Part shown: positions 11,498-21,857 of the stretch, in pieces
Layout: every line of letters starts with the position of its first letter
Position numbering within the stretch: position 1 is the stretch's first letter
From: Azospirillum rugosum
GTDB lineage: Bacteria; Pseudomonadota; Alphaproteobacteria; Azospirillales; Azospirillaceae
Direction of reading: 5' to 3'
Assembly (NCBI RefSeq): GCF_017876155.1
Contig: NZ_JAGINP010000003.1
Coordinates: 124,001-188,000, forward strand
DNA: 64,000 nt
The notes under the pieces: generated by a model
What the model was told of the DNA's origin: nothing
What the model saw: only the letters and a program-made list of their open reading frames with translations
Database searches by the model: none
Position numbers and translations under genes: made by a program

Positions 11498-12991
11498 TCA
11501 CTTCATGTTGATCATGATCGTCTTCTTGTGGGTGAAGTGCTCCAGCATCGCCTCCAGCGAGGCTTCCTTGCCGAGGCCGGAGGCCTTCACGCCGCCGTAG
11601 GAGATGTTCGGCTGCACGACCAGGTTCTGGTTGACCTGGACGAGGCCCGCCTCCAGACGGTGCACCGCGTCCATGGCCAGCTTCAGGTCGCGGGTCCAGA
11701 TGGTGGCGGCGAGGCCGTATTCGGTGTCGTTGGCCTGCGCGATCACCTCTTCATAGTCGGTCCAGCGGATGACGCAGCAGACCGGGCCGAAGATCTCCTC
11801 CTGCGCGATGCGGTCGCTGTTCTTCACGCCGGTGAAGATGTGCGGCTGGACGTAGAGGCCCTTGGTCAGGTGCTCCGCCGTCGGCATGGCGGAGCAGACA
11901 TGCGCGGTCGCCCCGCCTTCCTTGCCGATGGCGATGTAGCTCTGCACGCGGTCCATCTGCTGCGGGGAGACGATGGTGCCGATGTCGGTCGTCTCGTCCA
12001 GCGGATCGCCCATCTTCATGGCGTCCACCTTCTCCTTCAGCTTGGCGACGAAGGCGTCGTGGATGCTGTCGTGGACGAAGATGCGGGACGACGCCGTGCA
12101 GCTCTGGCCCTGGCGGGTGAAGCGCATGCCGGCGATGGCGCCCGCGATGGCCTGATCCATGTCCGCGTCGGCGCAGACGATCATCGGGCTCTTGCCGCCC
12201 AGCTCCAGCGTCACCGGGATCAGCTTTTCGGCGGCGGTCTTGTAGACGATCTTGCCGGTCTCGACCGAGCCGGTGAAGGTCACCTTGTGCACGTCCTTGT
12301 GCGCGACAAGCGGTGCGCCGCATTCCGGCCCGTAGCCCGAGAGGATGTTCACGAGGCCGGCCGGCAGCACCGTGTTGATCAGCTGCACGACGCGCAGCAC
12401 GGCAAGCGGCGCCTCCTCCGCCGACTTCACCACCACGGCGTTGCCCGCCACCATAGCCGGGGCGATCTTCAGCGCCATCAGCAGTAGGGGCACGTTCCAC
12501 GGGATGATCGCGCCGACGACGCCGACGGGCTCGCGCACGGTCATGGTCAGCATGGACGGGTTGAAGGGCACCGTTTCGCCCTTCAGCTCCGGCGCCAGGC
12601 CGCCGAAGAAGACGAAGGCGTCGGCCAGCACGCCGGCCTCGACGCGCGATTCGGTGCGCAGCGCCTTGCCGGTCTCCAGCGCGATCAGCTTGGCGATCTC
12701 TTCCTTGTGGGCGTCCAGGATGCGCCCGCACTCGGCGACCAGCTTGCCGCGCTCGCGCGCCGGGCGCTTGGCCCACTCCTTCTGGGCGGCCTTGGCGGAA
12801 GCGACCGCGGCGTCCACGTCGGCGGCCTCGCCGAAGGCCGCCTGGGCGACGGTCTCGCCCGTGGCCGGGTTCACCACCGGGAAGGTCTTGCCCGAGGAGG
12901 CCGGGCGGAACTCCCCGCCGAAGAAGTGCTTGCCCGACAGCGCCGTGGCGAGCGCGAAGGGGTCAAGCTGCAGGTCGGTGCTGACGCTCAT
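11498..12991 (-). CDS. NAD(P)-dependent aldehyde dehydrogenase
   Basis: A 497-residue ALDH-superfamily enzyme that oxidises an aldehyde to its acid. The catalytic glutamate is in LELGGKSP near residue 260 and the nucleophilic cysteine in QGQSCTASSR near residue 294. The Rossmann-type FTGSVETGK is also visible. It looks nearest to the betaine-, amino- or phenylacetaldehyde-like dehydrogenases, but the substrate is not determinable. It follows a CoA ligase gene in the same direction by 41 bp, so an aldehyde to acid to acyl-CoA sequence is plausible. Confidence 0.92.
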   Translation of the reverse strand: MSVSTDLQLDPFALATALSGKHFFGGEFRPASSGKTFPVVNPATGETVAQAAFGEAADVDAAVASAKAAQKEWAKRPARERGKLVAECGRILDAHKEEIAKLIALETGKALRTESRVEAGVLADAFVFFGGLAPELKGETVPFNPSMLTMTVREPVGVVGAIIPWNVPLLLMALKIAPAMVAGNAVVVKSAEEAPLAVLRVVQLINTVLPAGLVNILSGYGPECGAPLVAHKDVHKVTFTGSVETGKIVYKTAAEKLIPVTLELGGKSPMIVCADADMDQAIAGAIAGMRFTRQGQSCTASSRIFVHDSIHDAFVAKLKEKVDAMKMGDPLDETTDIGTIVSPQQMDRVQSYIAIGKEGGATAHVCSAMPTAEHLTKGLYVQPHIFTGVKNSDRIAQEEIFGPVCCVIRWTDYEEVIAQANDTEYGLAATIWTRDLKLAMDAVHRLEAGLVQVNQNLVVQPNISYGGVKASGLGKEASLEAMLEHFTHKKTIMINMK

Positions 12992-13032
12992 TTCTCAGGG
13001 ATCCTCTTGGTATCGGGTCGTTTGTTCTTAGT

Positions 13033-14262
13033 TCAGGTCCGCGTGTCGTCGATGACCTTGCCGTCGTTCGGCAGGGTGCCGGGGGCGACGAACTCCACGG
13101 TCCCCTTCAATTTGGTGACGGACGCCAGAGTTTCACGCAAGGAGGACGCGAGCGCCTCGCCCGATTCCGCCGCCTCGCAGCGGAGAGTCATGGTGTCATT
13201 GGCGTCCTGCCGCCCGACGACCAGCCGGGCCTTGGCCACTTGCGGGTGGCGGCGGACGACCTCCGCGACCTGCTGCGGGTGGACGAACATGCCCTTGACC
13301 TTGGTGGTCTGGTCGGCGCGGCCCATCCAGCCCTTCAGCCGCATGTTGGTCCGCCCGCAGGGGCTCTGGCCCGGCAGAACGGCCGACAGGTCGCCGGTGG
13401 CGAAGCGGACCAGCGGGTAGGCCGGGTTGAAGATGGTCACCACCACCTCCCCCACCTCGCCTTCCGGTACGGGATCCCCGGTGCCCGGCCGCACGATCTC
13501 GATGATGGCGCCCTCCTCCACCACCAGCCCGGCGCGGGCCGGCGTCTCGTAGGCGACGATGCCGAGATCCGCGGTGCCGTAGCTCTGGTACACATTGATG
13601 CCGCGCCCCTCGTAGAAGGCGCGGGCGTCGGGCAGGAACGGGCCGCCGGCGACGTGGCCGACCTTGAGCGAGGATACGTCGAGGCCAAGCTCGTCGCCTT
13701 TCTCCAGGATGATCTTCAGGAAGTCCGGCGTGCCGATGTAGGCCTTGGGCTTCAGCTGCGCGATCACCTGGGCCTGCATCTCCGTGTTGCCGGTGCCGGC
13801 CGGGATGACCGCGGCCCCCAGCGCGTGCGCGCCGGTCTCGAACATCGAGCCGGCGGGCGTCAGGTGATAGGCGAAGCAGTTCTGCACCAGGTCCCCGCCG
13901 CGGATGCCCGAGGCGTACAGCGCGCGCGCGGAGCGCCAGGGGTCCTTCCCGTGCGGCTCCGGATCATGGATCGGGCCGGGCGAGGCGAAGACGCGGGCGA
14001 GTTGCCCGATGGCGATAGCGGCCAGCCCGCCGAAGGGCGGCGCGTCCTTCTGCAGCGCGATGAGGTCCGACTTGCGCGTCACCGGCAGCCGCGAAAGCGC
14101 GGCCCGGTCGCGGATCGAGGCCGGGTCGACGTCGGCCAGCAGCCGCGCGAAGTACGGCGCGTTCGCCCTGGCGTGCGCGATCTGCGCCGGCAGCGCGGCG
14201 AACAGCTCCGCCTCGCGCTGGTCGGGGGAACGGGTTTCGAGTTGGTCGTAGAAGTCGGACAC
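13033..14262 (-). CDS. Phenylacetate-CoA ligase-like adenylate-forming enzyme
   Basis: A 409-residue PaaK-type ligase, shorter than ordinary fatty acyl-CoA synthetases, as expected for this subfamily. I chose the GTG at 14262 because a GGAGG lies five bases upstream; no good ATG fits. The YQSYGTADLG adenylation motif and the GDLSAVLPG and GWMGRADQTTKVKGMFVHP motifs of the C-terminal hinge are present. It should activate an aryl or other carboxylic acid to its CoA thioester via an acyl-AMP. Its place after livF suggests it acts on what the transporter imports. Confidence 0.85.
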   Translation of the reverse strand: MSDFYDQLETRSPDQREAELFAALPAQIAHARANAPYFARLLADVDPASIRDRAALSRLPVTRKSDLIALQKDAPPFGGLAAIAIGQLARVFASPGPIHDPEPHGKDPWRSARALYASGIRGGDLVQNCFAYHLTPAGSMFETGAHALGAAVIPAGTGNTEMQAQVIAQLKPKAYIGTPDFLKIILEKGDELGLDVSSLKVGHVAGGPFLPDARAFYEGRGINVYQSYGTADLGIVAYETPARAGLVVEEGAIIEIVRPGTGDPVPEGEVGEVVVTIFNPAYPLVRFATGDLSAVLPGQSPCGRTNMRLKGWMGRADQTTKVKGMFVHPQQVAEVVRRHPQVAKARLVVGRQDANDTMTLRCEAAESGEALASSLRETLASVTKLKGTVEFVAPGTLPNDGKVIDDTRT

Positions 14263-14291
14263 CGATGCCTCCGGCGTTTTTCTTTGGTTCG

Positions 14292-14470
14292 GTGGTCGCG
14301 TTGGGCCCCGACGAGTTCTAGCGTTGGGCCCCAACAAGTTGTCGCATTGGGCCCCCACCCTAACCCTCCCCCATCTTCGACGGGGGAGGGAACTCCGCTG
14401 CTCCCGCGCTCAACCCCTCCCCCCGCGAAGTGGGGGGAGGTTGGGAGGGGGGCCCAGAACAACCACTCTT
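14292..14470. repeat. Family B inverted repeat with internal 23-bp direct repeats
   Basis: A long family B element has ends related to GTGGTCG on the left and CAACCAC on the right and arms CCCACCCTAACCCTCCCCC and the inverse. At its left end the 23-bp unit starting GTTGGGCCCC is repeated at 14300-14322 and 14323-14345, followed by a partial third copy. It fills the gap between livF and the ligase gene. Confidence 0.8.
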
Positions 14471-14474
14471 CAGG

Positions 14475-15323
<849 letters not shown>

Positions 15324-15399
15324 GCGGCACCTGATGCGTAGAAGGGCAAGGGTGCCCCCGTCGCCGCCCTTTCACGGCGGCGGCGGGGGCGCTCCGGAC

Positions 15400-16683
15400 T
15401 TACCAGCCCAGCCACTCCGGCTTGCGCGGGACGTCGACGGTGGCGATCTTCTCCAGCTTGATCGTGCCGGCCTTCACCAGCTCGTCCACCGACGCGCCGG
15501 TCTCGCCCTTCACGTTGGCGCGGTAGATGTTGACCTTGTCCATGCCGCGGTGGTCGGTCTCGGTCCAGGTGGAGGGGACGCAGACGCCCTCAAGCCCGGC
15601 CGGGACCCAGTCCTTCTTCTGGTACATGCCCTTGCGGATGTTCGGGCCGGTCACGCCGCCATTGGCCTTCGCCCAGTCCATCGCTTCCTTCATGTAGAAG
15701 GCGGAGCAGATGCCGGAGACGTAGTGCACCGGGCGGTAGGCGGTGCCGGCCGCGTCGGACATCTTGGAGATGTCCTTGACCGTCTTCATGCCCGGCGCGT
15801 CGCCGCCCCAGATGGTGGCGGTGCGGACCGGGAAGATGACGCCGTTGGCGGCGGTGCCAGCGGCCTTGGCGGCGTTCTCGTCCATGCCCCAGACGTTGCC
15901 CATGAACTGCACCTGCGCGCCGACCGTCTGGCAGGCCTTCAGCACGGAGATGTTGGAGCCCGCCGTGTTGCCGAGGTAGGCGTAGTTGGCGCCGGCCTCC
16001 TTCAGGGTCAGGCACTGGGCGGTGTAGTCGCCCGGCGTCAGCGCGAACTGCACGGCCGGCAGCACGTCGAAGCCCAGCTCCTTGGCGAGCGCCTCGCCGG
16101 CCTCCTTCGGGGCGTTCGGGTAGGGGTGGTTGGCGCCCATGTGGACGTATTTCGGCTTGCCCGAGCCGCCCTTCTTCTTCCAGTCCTCGGCCGCCCAGGT
16201 CAGCATGGCGCGCAGGCCGTCGGAGTAGGACGGGCCATAGAAGAAGTTGTAGGGCGCCGGCTTGGAGCCGTGCGGGCCCTTGCCCGTCGGGTCGGTCAGG
16301 TGGCCGGAGTAGGAGCCGGAGTAGAACGGGATCTCGTCCTTGCCGACGAAGCCGGTCAGCGCCTCGGTGTCGGCGGTGCCCCAGCCCTGGATGGCCGCGA
16401 CCTTGTCGCTGCCCGACGACCACTTCTTGTACTGGCTGATTGCGCGCGGCGCCTGGTAGCCGTAGTCCACCGTCTCCACGGCCAACTGCGTACCGCCGAC
16501 GCCGCCGTTCTTGTTGATGTAGGCGAGCGCGTCGGCCACACCCTGCGCGAAGGGCACGCCCACGTCCGACGTGGCGCCCGACTGGTCGGCGAGGTGGCCG
16601 ACCGGGATCTTCTGCTGGGCGTTGGCGGCGGCGGTGAAGGCCAGGACCGTGGCGGTCGCAAGCAGGACGGTCTTCATGGTCAT
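15400..16683 (-). CDS. livK: Periplasmic substrate-binding protein of a branched-chain-type ABC transporter
   Basis: A Sec signal peptide (MTMKTVLLATATVLAF then AANA-Q) precedes a Peripla_BP_6 receptor of about 400 residues, opening with KIPVGHLADQSGAT. The ATG at 16683 has GGGAG ten bases before it; another ATG two codons later is also possible. The sequence is full length. The ligand may be a branched-chain amino acid, an aromatic acid or another carboxylate. The two CoA ligases in the same gene set favour a carboxylic acid that is activated on entry, which is inference. Confidence 0.9.
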   Translation of the reverse strand: MTMKTVLLATATVLAFTAAANAQQKIPVGHLADQSGATSDVGVPFAQGVADALAYINKNGGVGGTQLAVETVDYGYQAPRAISQYKKWSSGSDKVAAIQGWGTADTEALTGFVGKDEIPFYSGSYSGHLTDPTGKGPHGSKPAPYNFFYGPSYSDGLRAMLTWAAEDWKKKGGSGKPKYVHMGANHPYPNAPKEAGEALAKELGFDVLPAVQFALTPGDYTAQCLTLKEAGANYAYLGNTAGSNISVLKACQTVGAQVQFMGNVWGMDENAAKAAGTAANGVIFPVRTATIWGGDAPGMKTVKDISKMSDAAGTAYRPVHYVSGICSAFYMKEAMDWAKANGGVTGPNIRKGMYQKKDWVPAGLEGVCVPSTWTETDHRGMDKVNIYRANVKGETGASVDELVKAGTIKLEKIATVDVPRKPEWLGW

Positions 16684-16720
16684 AGTGCGTTTTCTCCCGT
16701 TCATTATGTTTTTCAGAAGC

Positions 16721-17794
16721 TTAGTGCGCGAAGGGATACAGTTTCCAGTAGGCCTTGATCTGCTTCCAGCGGTGGGCCAGCCCGTCCGGCTCGAAGACCA
16801 GGAACAGGATGATCACCAGGCCGATGGCCATCTCGCGCAGGAAGGCGATGGCGTCCTTCAGGTTCAGCGCGGCGTCGATGGCCGTGCCGGACAGGGCGGT
16901 GGTGATGGCCTGCATCACCTCCGGCAGCAGCACCATGAAGGCCGTGCCCATCAGCGACCCCATGATCGAGCCCAGGCCGCCGATGATGATCATGCCCAGG
17001 AACTGGATCGAGAAGAGGATCGTGAAGCCCTCCACCGACACGAACTGCAGGTAGTGGGCGTAGAGCGCGCCGCCGATGCCGGCGTAGAAGGCCGAGATGC
17101 CGAAGGACATCGTGCGGTACTTGGTCAGATTGATGCCCATGATCTCGGCGGAGAGATAATGGTCGCGCACCGCCACCAGCGCGCGCCCGTCGCGGGTGCG
17201 CATCAGGTTGGTCGCCAGGATGTACATCACGACCATGTAGACCAGCACGACGTAGAAGAAGCGCTCGTCCGTGTCGAAGGCGAAGCCGAACAGGCTGAAG
17301 GGCTCCGCGATGGTGCCGGCGGTGCCGCCGGTGAACCAGTCGGCCCGCGCGAAGAAGTCCTGGAGGATGTACTGCGCCGCCAGCGTGGCGATGGCGAGGT
17401 ACAGGCCCTTCAGCCGCGCCGCCGGAACGCCGAACAGCATGCCGACCGCCGTCGTCATCACGCCGGCCAGCGGGATGGCGAGCGCCACCGGGATGGCGAA
17501 GCTGTTGGACAGCCAGGCCGAGGCGAAGGCGCCGAAGCCGAAGAAGGCGGCGTGGCCGATGGAGATCTGGCCGGTGAAGCCCACCAGGATGTTCAGCCCC
17601 AGCGCCGCGATGCCCAGGTAGCCGATCTGGATGCACAGGTTCAGCCAGTAGCGGTCCATGAAGGCCGGGAAGACCAGCAGGATCAGGACGCCCAGGATCG
17701 CGAAGTTGCGGCTGGTGACGGTCGGGAAGATGGTGGTGTCGGCGGCGTAGGTCGTCTTGAAGTCGCCGCAGGGGATGAGACTGATGTTCGCCAT
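16721..17794 (-). CDS. livM: Branched-chain-type ABC transporter permease LivM
   Basis: A 357-residue inner-membrane permease. A long hydrophilic N-terminal stretch (residues 1-30) precedes many hydrophobic segments. The LivM hallmark is visible as LNILVGFTGQISIGHAAFFG near residue 70, and the cytoplasmic EAA-like loop VRDHYLSAEIMGIN interacts with the ATPases. It follows livH by 15 bp, and livK follows it. The extended N-terminus is seen in the LivM subgroup paired with CoA-ligase operons, to my knowledge, but I could not check this. Confidence 0.92.
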   Translation of the reverse strand: MANISLIPCGDFKTTYAADTTIFPTVTSRNFAILGVLILLVFPAFMDRYWLNLCIQIGYLGIAALGLNILVGFTGQISIGHAAFFGFGAFASAWLSNSFAIPVALAIPLAGVMTTAVGMLFGVPAARLKGLYLAIATLAAQYILQDFFARADWFTGGTAGTIAEPFSLFGFAFDTDERFFYVVLVYMVVMYILATNLMRTRDGRALVAVRDHYLSAEIMGINLTKYRTMSFGISAFYAGIGGALYAHYLQFVSVEGFTILFSIQFLGMIIIGGLGSIMGSLMGTAFMVLLPEVMQAITTALSGTAIDAALNLKDAIAFLREMAIGLVIILFLVFEPDGLAHRWKQIKAYWKLYPFAH

Positions 17795-17809
17795 GGTTGC
17801 GGCCGCTCC

Positions 17810-18697
17810 TTACACGCGCTCGATGTCTTTGGTGCCGAAGAGGCCGTAGGGCTTGATCATCAGGATGACGATCAGGACGTAGAAGGGGGCGATCTCGTAC
17901 ATGTTGCCCCAGTTCAGCCACTGGCTGTCCACGTAGTGGGCCAGGTTCTCCAGCACGCCGACGATCAGCCCACCGAGCACCGCGCCGGCCACGCTGTCCA
18001 GCCCGCCCAGGATGACCGCCGGGAAGACCTTGATGCCGAAGAAGGACAGCGCGGAGGACACGCCGTTGACCACGCCCACGGTCACGCCGGCGACGGCGGA
18101 GACCATGGCGGAGATGGCCCAGCTCATCGCAAACATCTGGCGGACCGAGATGCCCAGCGACTGCGCCACCTGCTGGTCGAAGGCGGTCGCCCGCATGGCG
18201 AGGCCCATGCGCGAGTATTTGAAGAACCAGCCGAAGCCCGCCATGATCAGCAGCGAGATGGCCAGCGACATGACGTAGACGGTCTGCACCTCCAGCCCGA
18301 AGACCGACATGGTCGGGCTGCCGAAGATCGGCGGGAAGGGCTTGGCGAAGACGCCGAACATCCACTTCATCATCGCCTGGAAGAAGATCGACAGGCCGAT
18401 GGTGACCATGATGACGGAGATGATCGGCTCCCCGATCATCGGCCGCAGCACGACGATCTGGAGCACCACGCCGAAGATCAGCATGAAGGCCAGCGTGATC
18501 GGGAACCCGATCCAGAAGGGCAGCTGCCAGTGGGTCAGCAGCCACCAGCAGGTCCAGGCGCCGATCAGCAGGAACTCGCCCTGGGCGAAGTTCACGATGC
18601 GGCTGGCCTTGTAGATCAGCACGAAGGACATCGCCACGACGCCGTACAGCGCGCCGACGATCAGCCCGTTGACGAGAAGCTGGAAGAGCAAGGTCAT
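17810..18697 (-). CDS. livH: Branched-chain-type ABC transporter permease LivH
   Basis: A 295-residue hydrophobic permease starting MTLLFQLLVNGLIVGALYG; the GGGGAG eight bases upstream fixes the ATG at 18697. Typical LivH motifs include ASRIVNFAQGEFLLIGAW and the loop MRATAFDQQVAQSLGI. It forms the membrane channel with LivM. A family A palindrome lies upstream, between it and the CoA ligase gene, and could change transcript levels between the two parts of the operon. Confidence 0.93.
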   Translation of the reverse strand: MTLLFQLLVNGLIVGALYGVVAMSFVLIYKASRIVNFAQGEFLLIGAWTCWWLLTHWQLPFWIGFPITLAFMLIFGVVLQIVVLRPMIGEPIISVIMVTIGLSIFFQAMMKWMFGVFAKPFPPIFGSPTMSVFGLEVQTVYVMSLAISLLIMAGFGWFFKYSRMGLAMRATAFDQQVAQSLGISVRQMFAMSWAISAMVSAVAGVTVGVVNGVSSALSFFGIKVFPAVILGGLDSVAGAVLGGLIVGVLENLAHYVDSQWLNWGNMYEIAPFYVLIVILMIKPYGLFGTKDIERV

Positions 18698-18726
18698 GGG
18701 CGGGTCTCCCCGAAACCGCAATTCTT

Positions 18727-18842
18727 ATCCCCTCTCCCCCCCGGGGAGAGGGTTAGGGTGAGGGGGTTCGCGGGGGACTGGGAGGTTCGGCAAACGCCAG
18801 TCCCCCTCACCCCGACCCTCTCCCCGGGGGGGAGAGGGAGAA
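18727..18842. repeat. Family A inverted repeat element
   Basis: A second copy of the family A palindrome, with arms around CCCCTCTCCC and GGGGAGAGGG at both ends and a short unique centre. It separates the long AMP-ligase gene from livH inside an otherwise continuous gene series. Confidence 0.85.
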
Positions 18843-18866
18843 AAGTGCGCGTCTTCATGGGGCCAC

Positions 18867-20801
18867 CTATGCCGCGACCGGCGCCGGCTTCTTCGCCGGA
18901 GCGGGCAGCAGGTCGACGACCTTTAGCACGGTGCGGATGCGCTGTTTGGTGCCGTCCTGGAAGGTGATGGTGGTGTCCACGTCGATGGACGGCTGGCCGG
19001 CGTAGATGGAGTCGATGATCTCGCCGTACTTCTCGGCGATCACGCCGCGGCGCACCTTGCGGGTGCGGGTCAGCTCGCCGTCATCGGCGTCCAGTTCCTT
19101 GTAGAGGAGCAGGAACTTGGTGATGCGCTGGTACTCCGGCAGCGTGGCGTTGACCCGCTCCACCTCCTGGCGCAGCAGCTCGTAGACCTCCGGCTTCGAC
19201 GACAGGTCGGAGTAGGTGGTGAAGGCGATGCGGTTCTTTTCCGCCCACTTCGACACGATGGGGAAGCGGATGCAGATGATCGCCGACAGGTACGGGCGCT
19301 TGTTGCCCAGGATGACCGCTTCGGCGACGTAGGGGCTGAACTTCAGCTTGTTCTCGATGTACTGCGGGCTGAAGCGGTCGCCGTTGCTGGTGGTGGCGAT
19401 GTCCTTGATGCGGTCGATGATGACCAGATGGCCCTTCTTGTCGAAGAAGCCGGCGTCGCCCGTGTGCATCCAGCCGTCGCGCAGGTCCGCCGTGGTCGAC
19501 GCCTCGTTCCGGTAATAGCCGGCGAACATGTTGGGATGGCTCACCACGATCTCGCCAACGCCGTTCTGGTCGGGCTCGATCACCTTCACCTTCACGCCGT
19601 CGTCGAAGGGCACGCCGACCGTGTCGAAATCCACGTCGCCCGAGCGGTGCACCGTGTAGGCGCCCATGGTCTCGGTCTGGCCGTAGATCTGGCGCAGCGG
19701 CACGCCCAGCGCCTGGAAAAATTTGAAGGTGTCCGGGCCCAGCGCCGCACCGCCGGTCGCCGCCGACTTCAGGTTGGTGAAGCCCAGCCGGTCTCGCAGC
19801 GCTGCGAAAAGAATGCGATCGGCAACGGCGGAGCGCGTTCCGTTGGCGAGCGCCTCCAGCCCCAGCTTCATGCCGTAATCGTACATCTTCTGCTTGAAGG
19901 GGGAGCTGTCCATCATCCGCGCGCGCACGTCGGCGGCGATCTGCTCCCACAGGCGCGGGGCGAACAGCACGAAGCTCGGCCCGATCTCGCGGAAGTCGTT
20001 CATCATCGTCTCGGCTTCCTCGACGAAGTTCACGCGCATCCGCGACACCATGCCCATGCCGACCGCGTAGATCTGCTCCATGATCCAGGACAGCGGCAGC
20101 ACCGACACATACTCGTCCGTCGGCCCCTTGGGATCGACCGACAGGTAGCTGGCAACGTGGCGGATCAGCCGCCCGGCCGGCAGCATGGCCAGCTTCGGGT
20201 TGGAGGTGGTGCCCGACGTGGTGCAGAGCACCGCGACATCCTCGCCCTTCGTCGCCGAGACCAGCTCGTCGTAGAGGCCCGGCTTCTCCGCGTGCAGCGC
20301 ATTGCCCAGCCGCACGAGGTCCGACGCCTCCATCAGGCGCGGGTCGCTGTATTTGCGCATGCCGCGGGGGTCGGAATAGATGATGTGCTTCAGGGTGGGC
20401 AGGCGCTCGCCCAGGTTCAGCAGCTTGTCGACCTGCTCCTCGTCCTCCGCGAAGATGACGTGCACGTCGGCGTAGGTGATGAGGTAGGCGACCTCCTCGT
20501 CCATGGCGTCGCGGTAGATGCCGAGGCTCATGGCGCCCATGGCGTGGGCGGCGATTTCGCCCATCACCCAGTCCGGCCGGTTGTCGCCGAGCAGGGCCAC
20601 CACATGGCCGCGCTCCACGCCCAGCTTGATGAGGCCCAGCGTGAAGGCGCGCACGCGGGCGTGCACGTCGGCCCAGGTAAACTCGCGCCAGATGCCGAAG
20701 TCCTTCTCGCGCATGGCGACCTCGCCGCCATGGTCGCGGGCGTGCAGGGTCAGCAGCTTGGGCAGCGTGTCGTGCTGGTTGAGATCGGGAAGCTGGGACA
20801 T
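18867..20801 (-). CDS. Long acyl-CoA synthetase / AMP-binding ligase within the liv operon
   Basis: A 644-residue adenylate-forming ligase of the long-chain acyl-CoA synthetase type. The ATG at 20801 overlaps the livG stop by one base (TGATG) and has GGAGG seven bases upstream. The adenylation loop reads CTTSGTTSNPK near residue 192, followed by IYGQTETMGAYT, GWMHTGDAGFFD and the C-terminal ELTRTRKVRRG region. It should form an acyl-CoA from an imported acid. The second motif lacks the usual lysine-rich ending of classical FadD but is within the range of this subfamily. Confidence 0.92.
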   Translation of the reverse strand: MSQLPDLNQHDTLPKLLTLHARDHGGEVAMREKDFGIWREFTWADVHARVRAFTLGLIKLGVERGHVVALLGDNRPDWVMGEIAAHAMGAMSLGIYRDAMDEEVAYLITYADVHVIFAEDEEQVDKLLNLGERLPTLKHIIYSDPRGMRKYSDPRLMEASDLVRLGNALHAEKPGLYDELVSATKGEDVAVLCTTSGTTSNPKLAMLPAGRLIRHVASYLSVDPKGPTDEYVSVLPLSWIMEQIYAVGMGMVSRMRVNFVEEAETMMNDFREIGPSFVLFAPRLWEQIAADVRARMMDSSPFKQKMYDYGMKLGLEALANGTRSAVADRILFAALRDRLGFTNLKSAATGGAALGPDTFKFFQALGVPLRQIYGQTETMGAYTVHRSGDVDFDTVGVPFDDGVKVKVIEPDQNGVGEIVVSHPNMFAGYYRNEASTTADLRDGWMHTGDAGFFDKKGHLVIIDRIKDIATTSNGDRFSPQYIENKLKFSPYVAEAVILGNKRPYLSAIICIRFPIVSKWAEKNRIAFTTYSDLSSKPEVYELLRQEVERVNATLPEYQRITKFLLLYKELDADDGELTRTRKVRRGVIAEKYGEIIDSIYAGQPSIDVDTTITFQDGTKQRIRTVLKVVDLLPAPAKKPAPVAA

Positions 20802-21682
20802 CACGCGACCTCCTGCTTGGGCTGCGGGGGAGCCTCTTCCTCGTCGTCCTCGCCGAGGTAGGCGCGCTTGACGCGCGGATCGGCCAGAACCTCCTCCGGC
20901 GAGCCCTCGCCGATCTTCTTGCCGAACTCCAGCACCATCACGCGGTGGGAGATGTCCATCACGACGCCCATGTCGTGCTCGATCATCACCACCGTCATGC
21001 CGAACTCCTCGTTCAGGTCGACGATGTAGCGGGCCATGTCCTCCTTCTCCTCCAGGTTCATGCCCGCCATGGGCTCGTCCAGGAGGATCAGGTCGGGCTT
21101 CAGCGCGATGGCGCGGGCCAGTTCGACCCGCTTGCGCAGGCCGTAGGACAGCGTGCCGGCCGTGGCCTTGCGCACATGCTGGATTTCCAGGAAGTCGATG
21201 ATCTCCTCCACCTCGCGGCGGTGGGAGAGTTCTTCCTTGCGCGCCCCCGTCAGCCAGTAGAGGGAGCCGGTGAAGAAGTTGTTCTTCAGCAGGTGATGGC
21301 GCCCGACCATGATGTTGTCGAGCACCGTCATGTGGCCGAACAGCGCCAGGTTCTGGAAGGTGCGGCCGATGCCGAGCGAGGCCCGGTGGTTCGGCGTCAT
21401 GCCGGTGACGTCGCGGCCCTTGAAATAGACCTTGCCGTCGGTCGGCCGGTAGCGGCCGGAGATGCAGTTGACCATCGAGGTCTTGCCGGCCCCGTTGGGG
21501 CCGATGATCGAGAACAGCTCCCCCTTGCGGATGCGGAAGCTGACGTCGGTCAGCGCCTGCACGCCGCCAAAGCGCAAGGACACGCCCCGGGCTTCGAAGA
21601 TGACGTCCGATGGGGAGGCCGCGCGGGTGGCGTCGGCCGGCTGGGCGTAACCGCGTGGCGGTGCGGTGGGCGCGCCTGACAT
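20801..21682 (-). CDS. livG: Branched-chain-type ABC transporter ATP-binding protein LivG
   Basis: The second ATPase of the importer, 293 residues. Walker A GPNGAGKTSMVN is near residue 60, the signature is LSYGLRKRVELARAIA and Walker B is LILLDEPMAGMN. Extra N-terminal residues 1-27 and an acidic C-terminal tail (GEDDEEEAPP) are present. The ribosome site is GGAGGAGG directly before the ATG. This is the first gene of the transporter operon, and its promoter region is shared with the divergent IclR-ligase fusion gene; a GGTCCAT palindrome lies 62 bp upstream of the start codon. Confidence 0.94.
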   Translation of the reverse strand: MSGAPTAPPRGYAQPADATRAASPSDVIFEARGVSLRFGGVQALTDVSFRIRKGELFSIIGPNGAGKTSMVNCISGRYRPTDGKVYFKGRDVTGMTPNHRASLGIGRTFQNLALFGHMTVLDNIMVGRHHLLKNNFFTGSLYWLTGARKEELSHRREVEEIIDFLEIQHVRKATAGTLSYGLRKRVELARAIALKPDLILLDEPMAGMNLEEKEDMARYIVDLNEEFGMTVVMIEHDMGVVMDISHRVMVLEFGKKIGEGSPEEVLADPRVKRAYLGEDDEEEAPPQPKQEVA

Positions 21683-21715
21683 TTCCTCCTCCGTTGCTGT
21701 GGAACTGATTTTGTC

Positions 21716-21742
21716 GTTCGCCGGAATGTTCGGTTGGCGAAC
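21716..21742. promoter_or_regulatory. Inverted repeat in the livG leader
   Basis: GTTCGCC at 21716-21722 is matched by GGCGAAC at 21736-21742, with a 13-base loop. It lies between the livG start and the nearer GGTCCAT palindrome and could be a leader hairpin or a further protein site. Confidence 0.4.
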
Positions 21743-21743
21743 T

Positions 21744-21760
21744 GGTCCATATTGTGGACC
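21744..21760. promoter_or_regulatory. Candidate operator O1 (livG side)
   Basis: GGTCCAT and GTGGACC form an inverted repeat around ATT with one mismatch. The same core recurs at 21858-21878 beside the divergent regulator gene. The two centres are about 116 bp apart, near eleven helical turns, so they could be bound together on one face of the DNA. Confidence 0.65.
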
Positions 21761-21857
21761 GTCCTTTGTGCAACACCGGCACTATAAACCGCGATCGGCA
21801 CAGTTTTCAACACGGACATTCCGCCGATGCATGTTTTTTCGGGCGACATTCGGCCGC

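Noticed and set aside
14300..14360. Short direct repeats as a possible CRISPR
   Set aside because: Only two and a half adjacent copies without spacers, within a larger inverted repeat.
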